From Pycnococcus provasolii (lineage: Eukaryota > Chlorophyta > Pseudoscourfieldiophyceae > Pseudoscourfieldiales), in the NCBI GenBank assembly GCA_049487715.1, contig CP150578.1, forward strand, positions 1 to 64,000: a stretch of DNA of 64,000 nt, given 5' to 3'. Both the position numbers and the translations under genes were made by a program. The first letter of the stretch is position 1. Each line of letters opens with the position of its first letter. Below, piece after piece: positions 28,945 through 38,671 of this stretch. Below the pieces are notes generated by a model. It made no database searches, was not told where the DNA came from, and saw only the letters and a list, made by a program, of their open reading frames with translations.

Positions 28945-30003
28945 TCAGTCGTCAACTTCTTGCTGGCGTTCGCGCCGGTACCCGCTCGGACTGTCCCGCC
29001 GTGGCTTGTGGCTTGGATCCCCGTCTATGCCGCGGCGCGCGCCGGCCAAACACACCAACACGTTATTCATAGGCGTGATCGACTTGGGCACCGTGCGCCA
29101 CCGAACGTCGTAATGAGACGCTTGCATTCGACCCATACGAACCAAGTCCATCGCGACCGATAACGGAAGGTCATTCTGCCGAGCTGCAGACGCAATGTTA
29201 CCTCGGTCTTGGTCGGATGCGCCGTCGCGGTGACAGCAGGGACACACAGCGACGTCAACGCCGTACGCACAACTCGTCTCAAGCACGCGATCGGTCAAGT
29301 GCGCGCACGCGTGGCACGCGACGACACATATACGTCCCTTATCCTTCTCGCTCTCAAGAAGCGTAGGAAGCAACTCTCTCAAGTCGCCCTCAAGCACGGA
29401 GAACGTGTCGTCAGAAGACGGTAAGAAGTCGCGCCACGCATCGAGCATCACATTTGTCGACTCTCTCGCCTTCTTGTCAATCACGACTGCGCGTTGCGCC
29501 CTTCGAAACGCAAGGAAGAGCATGCCAATCATACCGTGACCGGAGCAGCAGTCGACGACAAGGTCCTTGGGGCTGATGAGAGCTGACACTCGACTCACAA
29601 ACGCAAGGCTCTCGTAGAGTTCTTTGCGATTGGGACGTGGCCGCACACGAACTGCTTTGTATGCTCTTTGCAACTTAGATGTCAACGTCAAACTCTCCTC
29701 CTCATACTGCTCCTCTTCGAGCTCATTCGAGTCGTCCTCAGGCTCACGGTCCTCCTCCGTTTCGTCGTACGCCTCTTGCACCATCGCGAGTACTGCGTCG
29801 AGCGAGCACTGGTGCGCAAGCTTGAGGTGAGCGACGGCGGACTTGAGCTGCAGCTGGAGGGGCGCAGCGGACGAACACATGACAAGCGCGGAGAGGAGAG
29901 TGCACTGCACTGCCCGTCTGACGTCGGGGGCGGAGGGACGATCCTTAACCCCGATTCCAGTCCATGATTTCGGGGTTAGCCTCTCGCGCCGTTTCTCCGC
30001 CAT
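28945..30003 (-). CDS. SAM-dependent methyltransferase, Methyltransf_32 (METTL25/RRNAD1)-like
   Basis: A 352-residue soluble protein. After an acidic linker (about 75-100) comes a Rossmann-type SAM domain with motif I LVVDCCSGHGMIGMLF (about 148-163), an acidic VVIDKKAR strand end, and the ACHACAHLTDRVLE segment followed by VAVCPCCH, a pattern of the Methyltransf_32 family (DACGxHxD-like / HACGxLxD then CxCC). The Cys-Cys-His box could bind a metal. Substrate is unknown. The start MAEKRRERL leaves only 21 bp to the opposite start of the cycloisomerase gene; the first 40 residues are therefore uncertain and a later Met is possible. Confidence 0.65.
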   Translation of the reverse strand: MAEKRRERLTPKSWTGIGVKDRPSAPDVRRAVQCTLLSALVMCSSAAPLQLQLKSAVAHLKLAHQCSLDAVLAMVQEAYDETEEDREPEDDSNELEEEQYEEESLTLTSKLQRAYKAVRVRPRPNRKELYESLAFVSRVSALISPKDLVVDCCSGHGMIGMLFLAFRRAQRAVVIDKKARESTNVMLDAWRDFLPSSDDTFSVLEGDLRELLPTLLESEKDKGRICVVACHACAHLTDRVLETSCAYGVDVAVCPCCHRDGASDQDRGNIASAARQNDLPLSVAMDLVRMGRMQASHYDVRWRTVPKSITPMNNVLVCLAGARRGIDGDPSHKPRRDSPSGYRRERQQEVDD

Positions 30004-30024
30004 ATCCCTACCCACTTCTCCGCG
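30004..30024. promoter_or_regulatory. 21-bp gap between two divergent start codons
   Basis: The methyltransferase and cycloeucalenol cycloisomerase ATGs face away from each other with 21 bp between them, so promoters and 5' UTRs must overlap the opposite coding region, or one of the starts lies further inside. Confidence 0.5.
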
Positions 30025-30960
30025 ATGATGCTCGACCGCACCTCTCAAGCGCTGCTCGCAAACACCGCCGCGATGGTCGGCGTGCTGGGCGTGCTCTCAA
30101 CCACGCTCGCCGCCAGAGCCAGAAAAAACAAAGCGTTCACGTGCACGCTCTCAACCAGTGTGGCCAAAACAAAAAACAAAGCGAAGTGCGAAATCTACAG
30201 CCTCGCCATGGCACTCCTGTGGATCGGATCCGTCGTCGTCGTCATCGCAACGCAAGCGTTCGAAAGATGGGGTCCGTGGGGATACATGTCCTACTGCTCG
30301 TCGTGCGCCGCTCTCTACCTACTCGTGCCGTACACTCCGGGGCTAGCAGAGCTCTTGCACATTGGCGACAGCAGCACTGCTTGGCACGAGCGCTACATCA
30401 CGAAGGCCAACCTGTGGATCGCAATATTCAGCTTCATTGGAAACTACTGGTACACGCACTACTTCTACCGCGTGCTCAAGGCTAAGTACACTTTTGACGC
30501 GCACATGCTCAACGACGTTCCCATTTGCCTCTACCTCATGACGCACGCGTACTTCATGTTCTACCACGTGCTCTCGAACTTCGCAATCAGGTTCGTTCAC
30601 ACAAGATACGAAAAAAATACAGCAAGGTTCGTCTTCACGTGCGTTCTCGTCGCTGTCATGGCGTACATGACCGCGGTAGGTGAGGCGGTTACCATCGCCG
30701 CGTTCCCGTACTACAGCTTCGAGGACAGGCATAGCGCAATCGTCATTGGAAGCGCATTCTACGGAATTTACTTCCTTGCTTCGTTTCCCATGTTCTACAG
30801 CATCGACGAACCGGACCACGATCGTGCGAGCGCGCCAGTCACGTATTGGAGCCTCGAGCGTACGGCGGTGTCGTCATTTGCCGCCGGCATGATCGTCTTG
30901 TGTCTGCTGGACTTTTCACGTCTTGCGTTTACGCACGTCGAGCTATTCAGCGCTCTGTAA
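30025..30960 (+). CDS. CPI1: Cycloeucalenol cycloisomerase
   Basis: Opens the cyclopropane ring of cycloeucalenol to obtusifoliol in plant-type sterol synthesis at the endoplasmic reticulum. The 311-residue protein has about seven hydrophobic segments and strong family signatures: ERYITKANLWIAIFSFIGNY, WYTHYFYRVLKAKYTF, NDVPICLYLMTHAYFMFYHV, SNFAIRF, AAFPYYSFEDRHSA, FYGIYFLASFPMFYSID. Length is close to the plant enzyme (about 280), with an extra N-terminal segment of about 50 residues. Its presence means sterols are made through cycloartenol, a marker of the plant lineage and some other algae. Confidence 0.95.
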   Translation: MMLDRTSQALLANTAAMVGVLGVLSTTLAARARKNKAFTCTLSTSVAKTKNKAKCEIYSLAMALLWIGSVVVVIATQAFERWGPWGYMSYCSSCAALYLLVPYTPGLAELLHIGDSSTAWHERYITKANLWIAIFSFIGNYWYTHYFYRVLKAKYTFDAHMLNDVPICLYLMTHAYFMFYHVLSNFAIRFVHTRYEKNTARFVFTCVLVAVMAYMTAVGEAVTIAAFPYYSFEDRHSAIVIGSAFYGIYFLASFPMFYSIDEPDHDRASAPVTYWSLERTAVSSFAAGMIVLCLLDFSRLAFTHVELFSAL

Positions 30961-31424
30961 CAGATCAAATCTAAGGTTTTGATTTTATCGTTGTTGTTGT
31001 GACGGTGTTGGCATCACGGCAAAGGTGTTGGTAAAGAACGACGCCACGTTCGACGCAACAAAGGGAGACCTTTACGCGAAGTTGCTGGAAAGCGCGGAGA
31101 AGCATGAAGTGGAGCTCTCCTTCGAAAAGAGGATCGTCCCTCTGGGATCCCGCTCTGTCACAGAACTTTTTAAAAGTCGGCGCCATTTTTCTGTTTCACT
31201 TCACTATTGGTCAGCCCAAAACGTCAATATTTTTATAACGGAAAAAAAAAGTGAAGGTTGCAAAATGATGCGCATGTTCCGCCCGTCATTTTGAGACAAT
31301 TGTTTTCGACTTGTTGTGGGTGGAAGGGTTTTAAAATGGGCGATTTGGGTTTGTAAGGGTTGTTGTCACCGCCATCACCGCTATTGTAAATGTATGGCTA
31401 TTGCATTGAAGTGTACAATCTTTT
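30961..31424. other. Convergent spacer, no clear gene
   Basis: 464 bp between the cycloisomerase stop and the HEAT protein stop. A 89-codon plus-strand frame (31025-31294) starts with an amphipathic KGDLYAKLLESAEKHEVELS but has no motif, and its second half has spacer-like composition; it is not called as a gene. Confidence 0.5.
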
Positions 31425-33584
31425 TTACATCGTGGTGATTGCCATCGCACGTCGAGCTTCTTCGCGCACGCCTCGATCTGCGTCGCTCGCAAGCACACCA
31501 AGCACGTAGCGCATGTCCGGCATCAATTCGTCGGAACGCGCGAGCGCGTGCGCAAGCATGAGACGCACATTTGCCACGGGATCGTCGGCGAGCGTGAGAA
31601 GCAGCGGGTGCATCGACTCCCGCACGGCGTGCCCAGCCGCACCACCGGCGCGCACCATGCTGGCACACGCCGCAACGTACGTTAGACGCCTCAAATACGA
31701 CGAACTCGTCGCGAACTCCTGCAACGCTCGAATGGCAGTCATCAGCATGCCATTTGATGATCCACCGGCTGAATCGTCGGCGTGTTCGTCACCTCCGTGC
31801 TCGAATGCGCCACCTCCATACGAACCCTTTGGCAAGCCCTTGAGCTGCGCTGGCCTGCGCGTGGAGGCAAGGCCCCCTGCATTCTCTTGTGCGGACTGCG
31901 CATCAAACACCGCGAGAGCGTTCGCCCAATCGCCGGATGCCGTGGTGGCGGCGTCGCGGACAGCCGCAACTGGATCTGTCACAAGAGCAAGGGACGCGGG
32001 CAGTACCGAGTGTCGAACAACATCGCGCGCCCTATCGGCGGTCAAACCAGGCCTCGCGGCGACGCCTGCCAAAACGCCGAGGCGGGAGGCAAGGCTTGCA
32101 CGTGCACGCCAGTTCGCACAAGCCTCCGTCGGCGCCAAAGGCGCGACGGCGAGGCCGTGCAGGTGAGCGGCGAGCATATCCACTGCGCGAGCCGGCGAGA
32201 GGGCGCTAAGCACGTCCGCGAAGCTTGCCATGGCAGCATGCTTCACCTCCGCCACGTCCGCAAGCATCGTCTCGAGCACGGGACACACGCATTCATCCGC
32301 CTGCGCTTCTCCGATGTGCGCAGCCACGGCGCCGAGAGAGCGCGCACATGCGCGACGCACTTTCCACTGAACGCTCGCGCACAGTCTCGCGTGACTTTCT
32401 CGAAGCATGTGCCACTGCGAGATTCCCATGGAGCCGACGACGCCAGCGAATGACTCTGCGCATGCAAGCTGCAGGTCAGACGAGGTGGTTGGCGCACCTT
32501 CTCCACCGCCTTCGCTCATCTTTGCGTACGAAATCAGCAGAGTCTCGGGCGCCTCCACTCCTATCTGAGCAAGCAGGGTGCCAAGCGACATGCGAGCACT
32601 TGAGGCGACCCCGACATTCTCGTCACGAAGCAGTGCCTCGGCGAGAGGTGAAAGGGAAGCCGCGCGTGTGGAGTCGGGAAGAGACTTCGCGACATGAGGA
32701 AGTGCCGTCGCGGTTGCCTGTCGCACAGCCCAGAACTCGTCTTGGGCAAGTTTTGCGAAGAGCGGTGCGAGCACGCCGCCGGCGTGCACCTGTCCCACCG
32801 CCTCGGCCGCCGCGGGTATGGCGAGCGCCACGCACTTGCGCACGCGGAACGCCTCGTCTTTCGAAAGCACCTCGAGGCTTGGTACAGCCGTTTTCGCCGC
32901 CTGGTTGGCATCAAAGATGGGCGACGGCGGTGCACACAGCCTGGCGACGACGCGCGCCGCGGCCATGCGTTTCTCCTCGTCTTGGTGGTCGACGAGTACG
33001 TCTACGACGCTTCCGACGTCGCTCTCCAGGTCGCTTGGCCTAAGGTGTCTTGCGACTCCCGCGAGTGCAGCCTCCGCGGTGTCCACAACTTCGTCGTCGT
33101 CGTCGGCGAGCAGTTCCGCCGTCACCTGAAGCAGCCCAAGCACCTCGGAGTACCCGTCTCCTTGTGCCGCGAAGAACTCCGCGAGCGGCGCGAGCTGCTC
33201 CGCGAGCGCGACGCGTATGGCCGCGTCGTGGTCTCCGAGCAGCTGCAGGATGAGCGGCACGAGTCTGTCGATGGCGGTTTCGAATCCCGATTCGCGCGCA
33301 GCGTTAGCGATTCCTCTGACGAAGCACGTGCGCTCGACTTTCTGCGGCCTTTCTGCGTTCTCGTTATCGGCTGCGAACTTGCACACGGCGTCGAGCGTGG
33401 ATATGTCAGGCAGAAGTTTCGCGGCGATATCTCGCGGCGTGCGGTACACCTCCTGCGCGAGCACGTCCCTGATGTCCCCTGCATGTGCGTTGCCGCCATC
33501 ATGCGTTCCGTGCAAGCCGTCGGACTCCGGCTGCTGGTACGAGCCGAGACCGACCACCAGGCTGTCGAGTGCGTGCGGCGCCAT
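31425..33584 (-). CDS. HEAT-repeat protein, PP2A/PP4 regulatory-subunit-like
   Basis: A 719-residue all-helical protein made of tandem HEAT repeats (helix pairs with a D-x-x-x-x-V/A-R pattern, for example LLADDDDEVVDTAEAAL, LRDENVGVASSARMSLGTLL, DDPVANVRLMLAHAL). The N-terminal ISTLDAVCKFAADNENAERPQKVERTCFV resembles protein phosphatase 4 regulatory subunit 1 and the PP2A A subunit, scaffolds that dock catalytic phosphatase subunits. MAPHALDSLVVGL was chosen as start because the frame further upstream is Arg/Gln-rich repeat-like DNA and would overlap the helicase gene. Exact family membership is inference. Confidence 0.75.
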   Translation of the reverse strand: MAPHALDSLVVGLGSYQQPESDGLHGTHDGGNAHAGDIRDVLAQEVYRTPRDIAAKLLPDISTLDAVCKFAADNENAERPQKVERTCFVRGIANAARESGFETAIDRLVPLILQLLGDHDAAIRVALAEQLAPLAEFFAAQGDGYSEVLGLLQVTAELLADDDDEVVDTAEAALAGVARHLRPSDLESDVGSVVDVLVDHQDEEKRMAAARVVARLCAPPSPIFDANQAAKTAVPSLEVLSKDEAFRVRKCVALAIPAAAEAVGQVHAGGVLAPLFAKLAQDEFWAVRQATATALPHVAKSLPDSTRAASLSPLAEALLRDENVGVASSARMSLGTLLAQIGVEAPETLLISYAKMSEGGGEGAPTTSSDLQLACAESFAGVVGSMGISQWHMLRESHARLCASVQWKVRRACARSLGAVAAHIGEAQADECVCPVLETMLADVAEVKHAAMASFADVLSALSPARAVDMLAAHLHGLAVAPLAPTEACANWRARASLASRLGVLAGVAARPGLTADRARDVVRHSVLPASLALVTDPVAAVRDAATTASGDWANALAVFDAQSAQENAGGLASTRRPAQLKGLPKGSYGGGAFEHGGDEHADDSAGGSSNGMLMTAIRALQEFATSSSYLRRLTYVAACASMVRAGGAAGHAVRESMHPLLLTLADDPVANVRLMLAHALARSDELMPDMRYVLGVLASDADRGVREEARRAMAITTM

Positions 33585-33896
33585 ACCGGGCAGCCGGGAC
33601 GGGAAGGGAAGGAGGACGGGAAGGAAAGCAAGTCCCGGGGAAAAGAAAAAGGGGTCCCTAAACCCTAACTCATGTGAACCCGAGCTCAAACCCCTATTCC
33701 CGATTTCTCTCAGACTACGGATATGAAGAAGCGGGAAGACGAAGAATTCAGGCTTTTTTGGAAGTTCAATTATTATTCCAAGGGGTTGCACGCCGTCCGC
33801 CGCGGGGGTCAACCACTCATCATCCACCCGCATCTGCATCTGCATCTGCTTCGTCATTCTCACTCTCCCTCTAACTCGCATTCTAACTCGCACGCC
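33585..33896. promoter_or_regulatory. Divergent promoter region, HEAT protein / helicase, with telobox
   Basis: 312 bp between opposite starts. AAACCCTAA (33660-33668) matches the plant promoter telobox found in housekeeping genes. TGCATC and TCTAACTCGCA words are repeated at 33833-33893 in the helicase leader. Confidence 0.5.
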
Positions 33897-36800
33897 ATGT
33901 TCCGCATACCTGCCAAGAGCAAGAGGAGAAAACAACCTGCTCCTGATGCTCATGCTGATGCGGCGGCGGCTGCGTCGCGTGCGCAGTCCCTCGCTGCTGC
34001 TGCTCTTGTCCTTGGCCATGGGGGGCGCACACAACCACGGGAACAGGAACAGGGCGACAACATTGGCGACGGTCCGGCACCCCGTGGTGCGGACAACATA
34101 CAAAAGACGTCCAAAAGACCGCGCAGATTAGGAGGGGAGGGTATAGGAGGAGCAGGAGCACAAAGCACACAAGCAGCGGCGACGTACGTGAAAATGTCTG
34201 ACAGGGAAGTCGACGCGCGCGTACTCGCTCCAGAAAAACTTTTCCACGAACAACTACAAGCACAAGCGAAGTCTCTCGGCGCGGTGGGCCACGACGCGCT
34301 GCGTACGTCGTACAGATCTGTCGACGAGTACATAAGGACGTTCGTGCCGCCGCTGCTCGAGGAGGCGAGAGAGGGAATTAGAAGGGAGTTCCAGGAGGCG
34401 GCGGAACAGGCGCGCGCAGTCAAGGCTTGCGTCGTGCACAGCACGAAGCACGTTCTGCCGACGGGCGACTGCCACGCGTCTTGGGCCAAGGTCACCGCAC
34501 GAACGAACGCGCCAACGAACTTGGATAGAGGAAGCGTTGTCGTGGTCACTAGTCACCTGCCACCAACGCGTGGTATGGACTCCGTCGTCTCTTGGGTGGC
34601 TTCTATGAGGAGCAAACACCAAGACGCGTTCTTCATCTACGCAGGATTCTGCGACGCAAACATCTTGGGTAGCCATGGAGACGTTCCCGTGCGTCTCTGC
34701 GTGGCTGACGAGGTGGGAAAGGAGGCGCCACCAGGTCTTGCGCTAAATTCCACTTGCTATGTGCTTCACGGAGGACCGCTCGCCACCCTCAGGAGGGAAA
34801 TGCAAGCACTGCAGGACGTGTCTAGGCTGAAGAGTCCGCTTCTTGAGGCACTCCTTCGACCCACAGCCACAACGCGTTCCTCCGGCGCGGGGTCGCCGCC
34901 CGAGCTGCCGCTGTACGACCAGTTTAGAGAAAAGTTCGAGCCGATGTTCAACGCACCGCAGCTGGAAGCGCTCACGTCAGCTGCCTGTGCAGCAGACTAC
35001 TTTCACGCGCGTTTTTCGTCGTTCAACTCGAATTACAACAGTCAGATCGCCGTGGGTTCGTACATGCCAGAGCGCTTCAGCCTGATCCGAGGACCTCCTG
35101 GGACAGGTAAAAGCCACTGCGTTTGGGGTCTGATCAACGTGCTTCACACGGTGCAGTTCCAGAGGTACCATGCAAATCTGCATCGAACGCTACTCAGGAT
35201 TGACGTCGCGGCGCGCGAGCGTGCCGCGGCGGCTTCCGGACAGCAGGAGATGATGGATTCGCTCACGAGCGTGACACAGCAGCAGAAGCCTCGCCTACTT
35301 GTATGTGCGCCTTCGAATGCCGCGATCGACGAGCTCGTTAGCCGAGTTGCGCAGCGAGGTTTTGTGGACAATACTGGACGCCAGTACTTTCCCGTGATTG
35401 CGCGTGTCGGGGGTCAGAATGCCGCACTTTCGCAGACGGCATCCGAAGTCGCGGTGGAAACGCGCGTGAACCGATTTCTCAGCTTCACAGAGCAGCAGTG
35501 TCACGAGAGATGGATGTGGCTGCAAGCCGAGTGCGACCGACTCGATCTGCGGATGAAGCTCATTTACGAGGAACTGAGACGTCGCATCGTCGATGACGTG
35601 CATGATCGATCAGCAATAGGCGGTGCCGTGGATACGCCGCCCTCTCCCTCTCTTGGCTTCGTGGCAACCGAAACGGTGGAAACGCCCAGTTCGCCTCCTT
35701 TTTCTCCGATCGGAAAGTCGGCACGACCAATATTCTCGCCACACAAGGAGAGTCCTGATGCCGCGTCGCCGCCGGACGATAACGCGCGTGCTGCTGCCCC
35801 TGCACCTGCGCCGGCGGCAGCAGCAGATGTGGCGACTCGAAAGCAAGAGCCCGATCCATTTTTCGGGGTGTTCACGAAAGATCAGCTCGTGATGGAGTTC
35901 TTCCAGGCGTACCAAAGCAAGGATCGTTATGTCACGGAGTCGAAACAGCTCTTCTTGCTCAAAGGTAGATGGACCGTAGGCTTCGACGAGCAGAGGTGCC
36001 ACGACCAGCTTGAGGCACTTATCATGGATGACGCGGAGGTGGTATTCACCACGCTTAGCATGAGCTCGAAGCGTTCGTTCCAGTACCTGAATCTTGAGTT
36101 CAAGACGGTTGTGATTGACGAAGCTGGACAGTGCACGGAGGTTGCCGCGTTGCAGCCCCTGCAGTATGGCTGCGAACACTGCATATGTGTCGGCGACCCC
36201 ATGCAGCTTGCCGCGACCGTGCTAAGTCGCAGCGCGCTCGTGCAGCGTAGCGGATTCGAGCGCAGCTTGTTCGAACGTCTGCAGAAGGGAATGGGTGACG
36301 ACGCCGTGCACATGCTCAGTGTGCAGTATCGCATGCATCCGAGCATACGCGAGTTCCCATCGCGTCACTTTTACCACGACCGGCTCACGGACGGCGAGCG
36401 TGTCATGCAGGCTGCGCAGCTCGAAGCGATGTCACGTCGGCCGTACCAGATCGACCCGGCATACGGTCCGCTTCGATTTTTCAACGTGAGCGGCAAGGAG
36501 CAGAGAGGTGCACCGGGCAATAGCCTGGGAAACGACGTGGAAGCAAGCGTGGTGGCAAGCCTTGTCGTGGCTGTGCTCGTGTCCGCGGCACCAGGTACAA
36601 AGGTTGCGGCAATCACACCTTACCGCCGTCAAAAGCGGCTTGTGGAGGATACATGCCGAAGATTCCTGCTTGCTCGCCTGAATGGATTGCGCATGCAGAT
36701 TGAGCTGTTGCGTAGCCGAGGCATCGTGAAGGAGGAGGCGCCTTCTCTTGAAAAGGTTGCGTCAATGTGCGAGGAACACCTTTCGAACTTGAGCGTGAAC

Positions 36801-37178
36801 ACTGTGGACGCCTTTCAGGGCAAGGAGGCTGATGTGGTTGTGATTTCGAGCGTTCGGTCTATGATTGGTCGCCGAAACATACCACCTCCTCCGCGTGATG
36901 ATGAAGAAGGTGCTCCCGCGGTCGAGAGTGCCATCGGTTTCCTTGCCGATACGCGCCGCATGAATGTAGCACTAACCCGCGCGAAGCATTCGCTGTGGGT
37001 GTGCGGGCACGCGCCAACGCTCGAGCTCTACGGCGGACCGTCGTGGCGGGCATTTCTCAATCACACAAAGATGGCACGGTGCTTCGTCGAAGACGGGGGC
37101 ACCTACGTCGGTCGTTCGATTGGTGAGCAGCAGCAGCAGCAGCAGCAGCAGCACGCGGTCGCGGCGCTTCGTCGCTGA
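33897..37178 (+). CDS. SEN1/UPF1-like superfamily 1 helicase
   Basis: A 1,093-residue RNA/DNA helicase of the UPF1-like SF1 group. Motifs are complete and in order: Walker A GPPGTGKSH (about 398), CAPSNAAIDELVSR (Ia), DEAGQC (II, about 740), VGDPMQLAATV (III), QYRMHP (IV, about 810), VNTVDAFQGKEADVV (V, about 971), NVALTRAKHSLWV (VI, about 1024). An insertion of about 150 residues between motifs I and II contains low-complexity Pro/Ala sequence. The N-terminus has a basic nuclear-signal-like SKRRKQP. The C-terminus carries a polyglutamine run from CAG repeats (37125-37152). The arrangement is closest to Sen1/senataxin and IGHMBP2-type enzymes of transcription termination or R-loop removal. 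Confidence 0.9.
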   Translation: MFRIPAKSKRRKQPAPDAHADAAAAASRAQSLAAAALVLGHGGRTQPREQEQGDNIGDGPAPRGADNIQKTSKRPRRLGGEGIGGAGAQSTQAAATYVKMSDREVDARVLAPEKLFHEQLQAQAKSLGAVGHDALRTSYRSVDEYIRTFVPPLLEEAREGIRREFQEAAEQARAVKACVVHSTKHVLPTGDCHASWAKVTARTNAPTNLDRGSVVVVTSHLPPTRGMDSVVSWVASMRSKHQDAFFIYAGFCDANILGSHGDVPVRLCVADEVGKEAPPGLALNSTCYVLHGGPLATLRREMQALQDVSRLKSPLLEALLRPTATTRSSGAGSPPELPLYDQFREKFEPMFNAPQLEALTSAACAADYFHARFSSFNSNYNSQIAVGSYMPERFSLIRGPPGTGKSHCVWGLINVLHTVQFQRYHANLHRTLLRIDVAARERAAAASGQQEMMDSLTSVTQQQKPRLLVCAPSNAAIDELVSRVAQRGFVDNTGRQYFPVIARVGGQNAALSQTASEVAVETRVNRFLSFTEQQCHERWMWLQAECDRLDLRMKLIYEELRRRIVDDVHDRSAIGGAVDTPPSPSLGFVATETVETPSSPPFSPIGKSARPIFSPHKESPDAASPPDDNARAAAPAPAPAAAADVATRKQEPDPFFGVFTKDQLVMEFFQAYQSKDRYVTESKQLFLLKGRWTVGFDEQRCHDQLEALIMDDAEVVFTTLSMSSKRSFQYLNLEFKTVVIDEAGQCTEVAALQPLQYGCEHCICVGDPMQLAATVLSRSALVQRSGFERSLFERLQKGMGDDAVHMLSVQYRMHPSIREFPSRHFYHDRLTDGERVMQAAQLEAMSRRPYQIDPAYGPLRFFNVSGKEQRGAPGNSLGNDVEASVVASLVVAVLVSAAPGTKVAAITPYRRQKRLVEDTCRRFLLARLNGLRMQIELLRSRGIVKEEAPSLEKVASMCEEHLSNLSVNTVDAFQGKEADVVVISSVRSMIGRRNIPPPPRDDEEGAPAVESAIGFLADTRRMNVALTRAKHSLWVCGHAPTLELYGGPSWRAFLNHTKMARCFVEDGGTYVGRSIGEQQQQQQQQHAVAALRR
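37125..37152 (+). repeat. (CAG)n in the helicase C-terminus
   Basis: About nine CAG triplets give a Gln run eleven residues before the stop codon. Confidence 0.9.
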
Positions 37179-37622
37179 CTTCAATACATGTGTACATATG
37201 TAACAAACTATACCATTCGTGTAACCTCCTCACTGTCCTTCTTTCCGGTAGGAGACTTGTAGTAGTAGAAGCAAAAGAGCCACTCGCGTTGCTGCGCCAC
37301 GTGCGTGCGCTTTCATTCGTTTGTTCGTTGTCTTTTCTTCTTCATTTTGATCCATCAGTCCATCCATCCATGGCCACAAAACTTACAAACATTGTCAGTC
37401 TAACTTAGAAGAAGTACTTAAATCTTACAAGTTAAAAATCGCTAAATTTGCGGGATTTTAGTTAATGTTAGCTATCTATGCCGTGCATTTCGTCGTTCGC
37501 TTTGCGTTGAATTTAATTATTACGCCACAATGAATATTTAGTAGTTAGTAGTACAATAAATTATTGTTGTTCAATCATCAAAGACGTTTTTTGCTTTCCC
37601 TCTTTTTGCTTATCATCCTTTT

Positions 37623-37849
37623 TGTTGTAGGAGAGGGAGACCTTAATAAGTAGAAAGTGCTTAATAAGGTAGTGTTTAGTTACTAGAATGAAAGCAAAAG
37701 GCAGAGGTAGGGAAAAGGAGAAGGCCTAGGAGGCCTCCAAGAAGGCTAGGGGGCAAAGCATGAGGTTCCATGCTTTGCAACATGAGCCAATCAAATGAGT
37801 AGAATCCAAAGAGGAACGGTCGAATGGAGAATGTCGACATGCATGGGCA
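37623..37849. repeat. Direct repeat copy 1 (227 bp, TG...CA ends)
   Basis: Starts TGTTGTAGGAGAGGG and ends CATGCATGGGCA. It contains a perfect 10-bp hairpin, GCAAAGCATG-AGGTTC-CATGCTTTGC (37753-37778). It differs from copy 2 by two extra TAA triplets near its left end. Confidence 0.9.
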
Positions 37850-38178
37850 ATCCATGCTTCGCAACATATAACCATAAAATATAACCATAAAGAAAATCAC
37901 ATGATGACTCTTCGATGGGAGATGACGTGTCGACTGTGTGCTTGTTCTGTCTTAAGACGTTTGTACTTGAAATAGCGTTAGCGTTACAGCTTAACACTTT
38001 TATACTTTTCAAGATTTTTCGCGCAATGCTGTCCTTAAGCTGAAAAAATATTTTCTCGACCTTAAGGTCCACTGTTTTCGACGGTTTTTTTTTTTTTTTT
38101 TTGCAGTTGCCGTAGTAACCCTCAGTAGTAAGGGGTGGTATGACAGCGGTACTCAACGAGTATTATCTTATTCAACTA

Positions 38179-38399
38179 TGTTGTAGGAGAGGGAGACCTT
38201 AAGTAGAAAGTGCTTAAGGTAGTGTTTAGTTACTAGAATGAAAGCAAAAGGCAGAGGTAGGGAAAAGGAGAAGGCCTAGGAGGCCTCCAAGAAGGCTAGG
38301 GGGCAAAGCATGAGGTTCCATGCTTTGCAACATGAGCCAATCAAATGAGTAGAATCCAAAGAGGAACGGTCGAATGGAGAATGTCGACATGCATGGGCA
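38179..38399. repeat. Direct repeat copy 2 (221 bp)
   Basis: Same sequence as copy 1 apart from the two missing TAA triplets, 330 bp further on. The pair has LTR-like TG...CA ends, but no primer site, polypurine tract or target duplication was found around them. Confidence 0.9.
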
Positions 38400-38671
38400 A
38401 TATCAATAAAGATCTTGTTCAACCATAAAACCAAAAGAAAAGCATGTTTAGTAAGTCCAGTCTCAAGACGGAAAGACACCATTCAAGAGAGTGAGGGTCC
38501 TGAAAATAACGAGAAAAGAAACCAAGAAAAAGAAAAGAAAAAGAAAAGGTAGGGTTATCCACCATTAGGGTTAGGGTTACCCATAATACTTTTTGTAGTA
38601 GTAGTAACGCGAAATATTTGTCCTCTTTCTTTTTTATTATTACATTTGAGTATACCTGGGCGTAAAGCGTT

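Noticed and set aside
31025-31294. 89-codon frame downstream of cycloeucalenol cycloisomerase
   Set aside because: No motif, biased second half, in a short convergent spacer where 3' UTRs are expected.
33585-34103. Longer N-terminus (173 extra codons) for the HEAT-repeat protein
   Set aside because: The extension would cross the helicase start and consists of repeat-encoded Arg/Met/Gln; MAPHALDS gives a normal start.
37623-38399. Solo or paired LTR of a retrotransposon
   Set aside because: TG...CA ends are present, but no primer binding site, polypurine tract or target duplication fits, and only 330 bp lies between the copies. Listed as direct repeats only.
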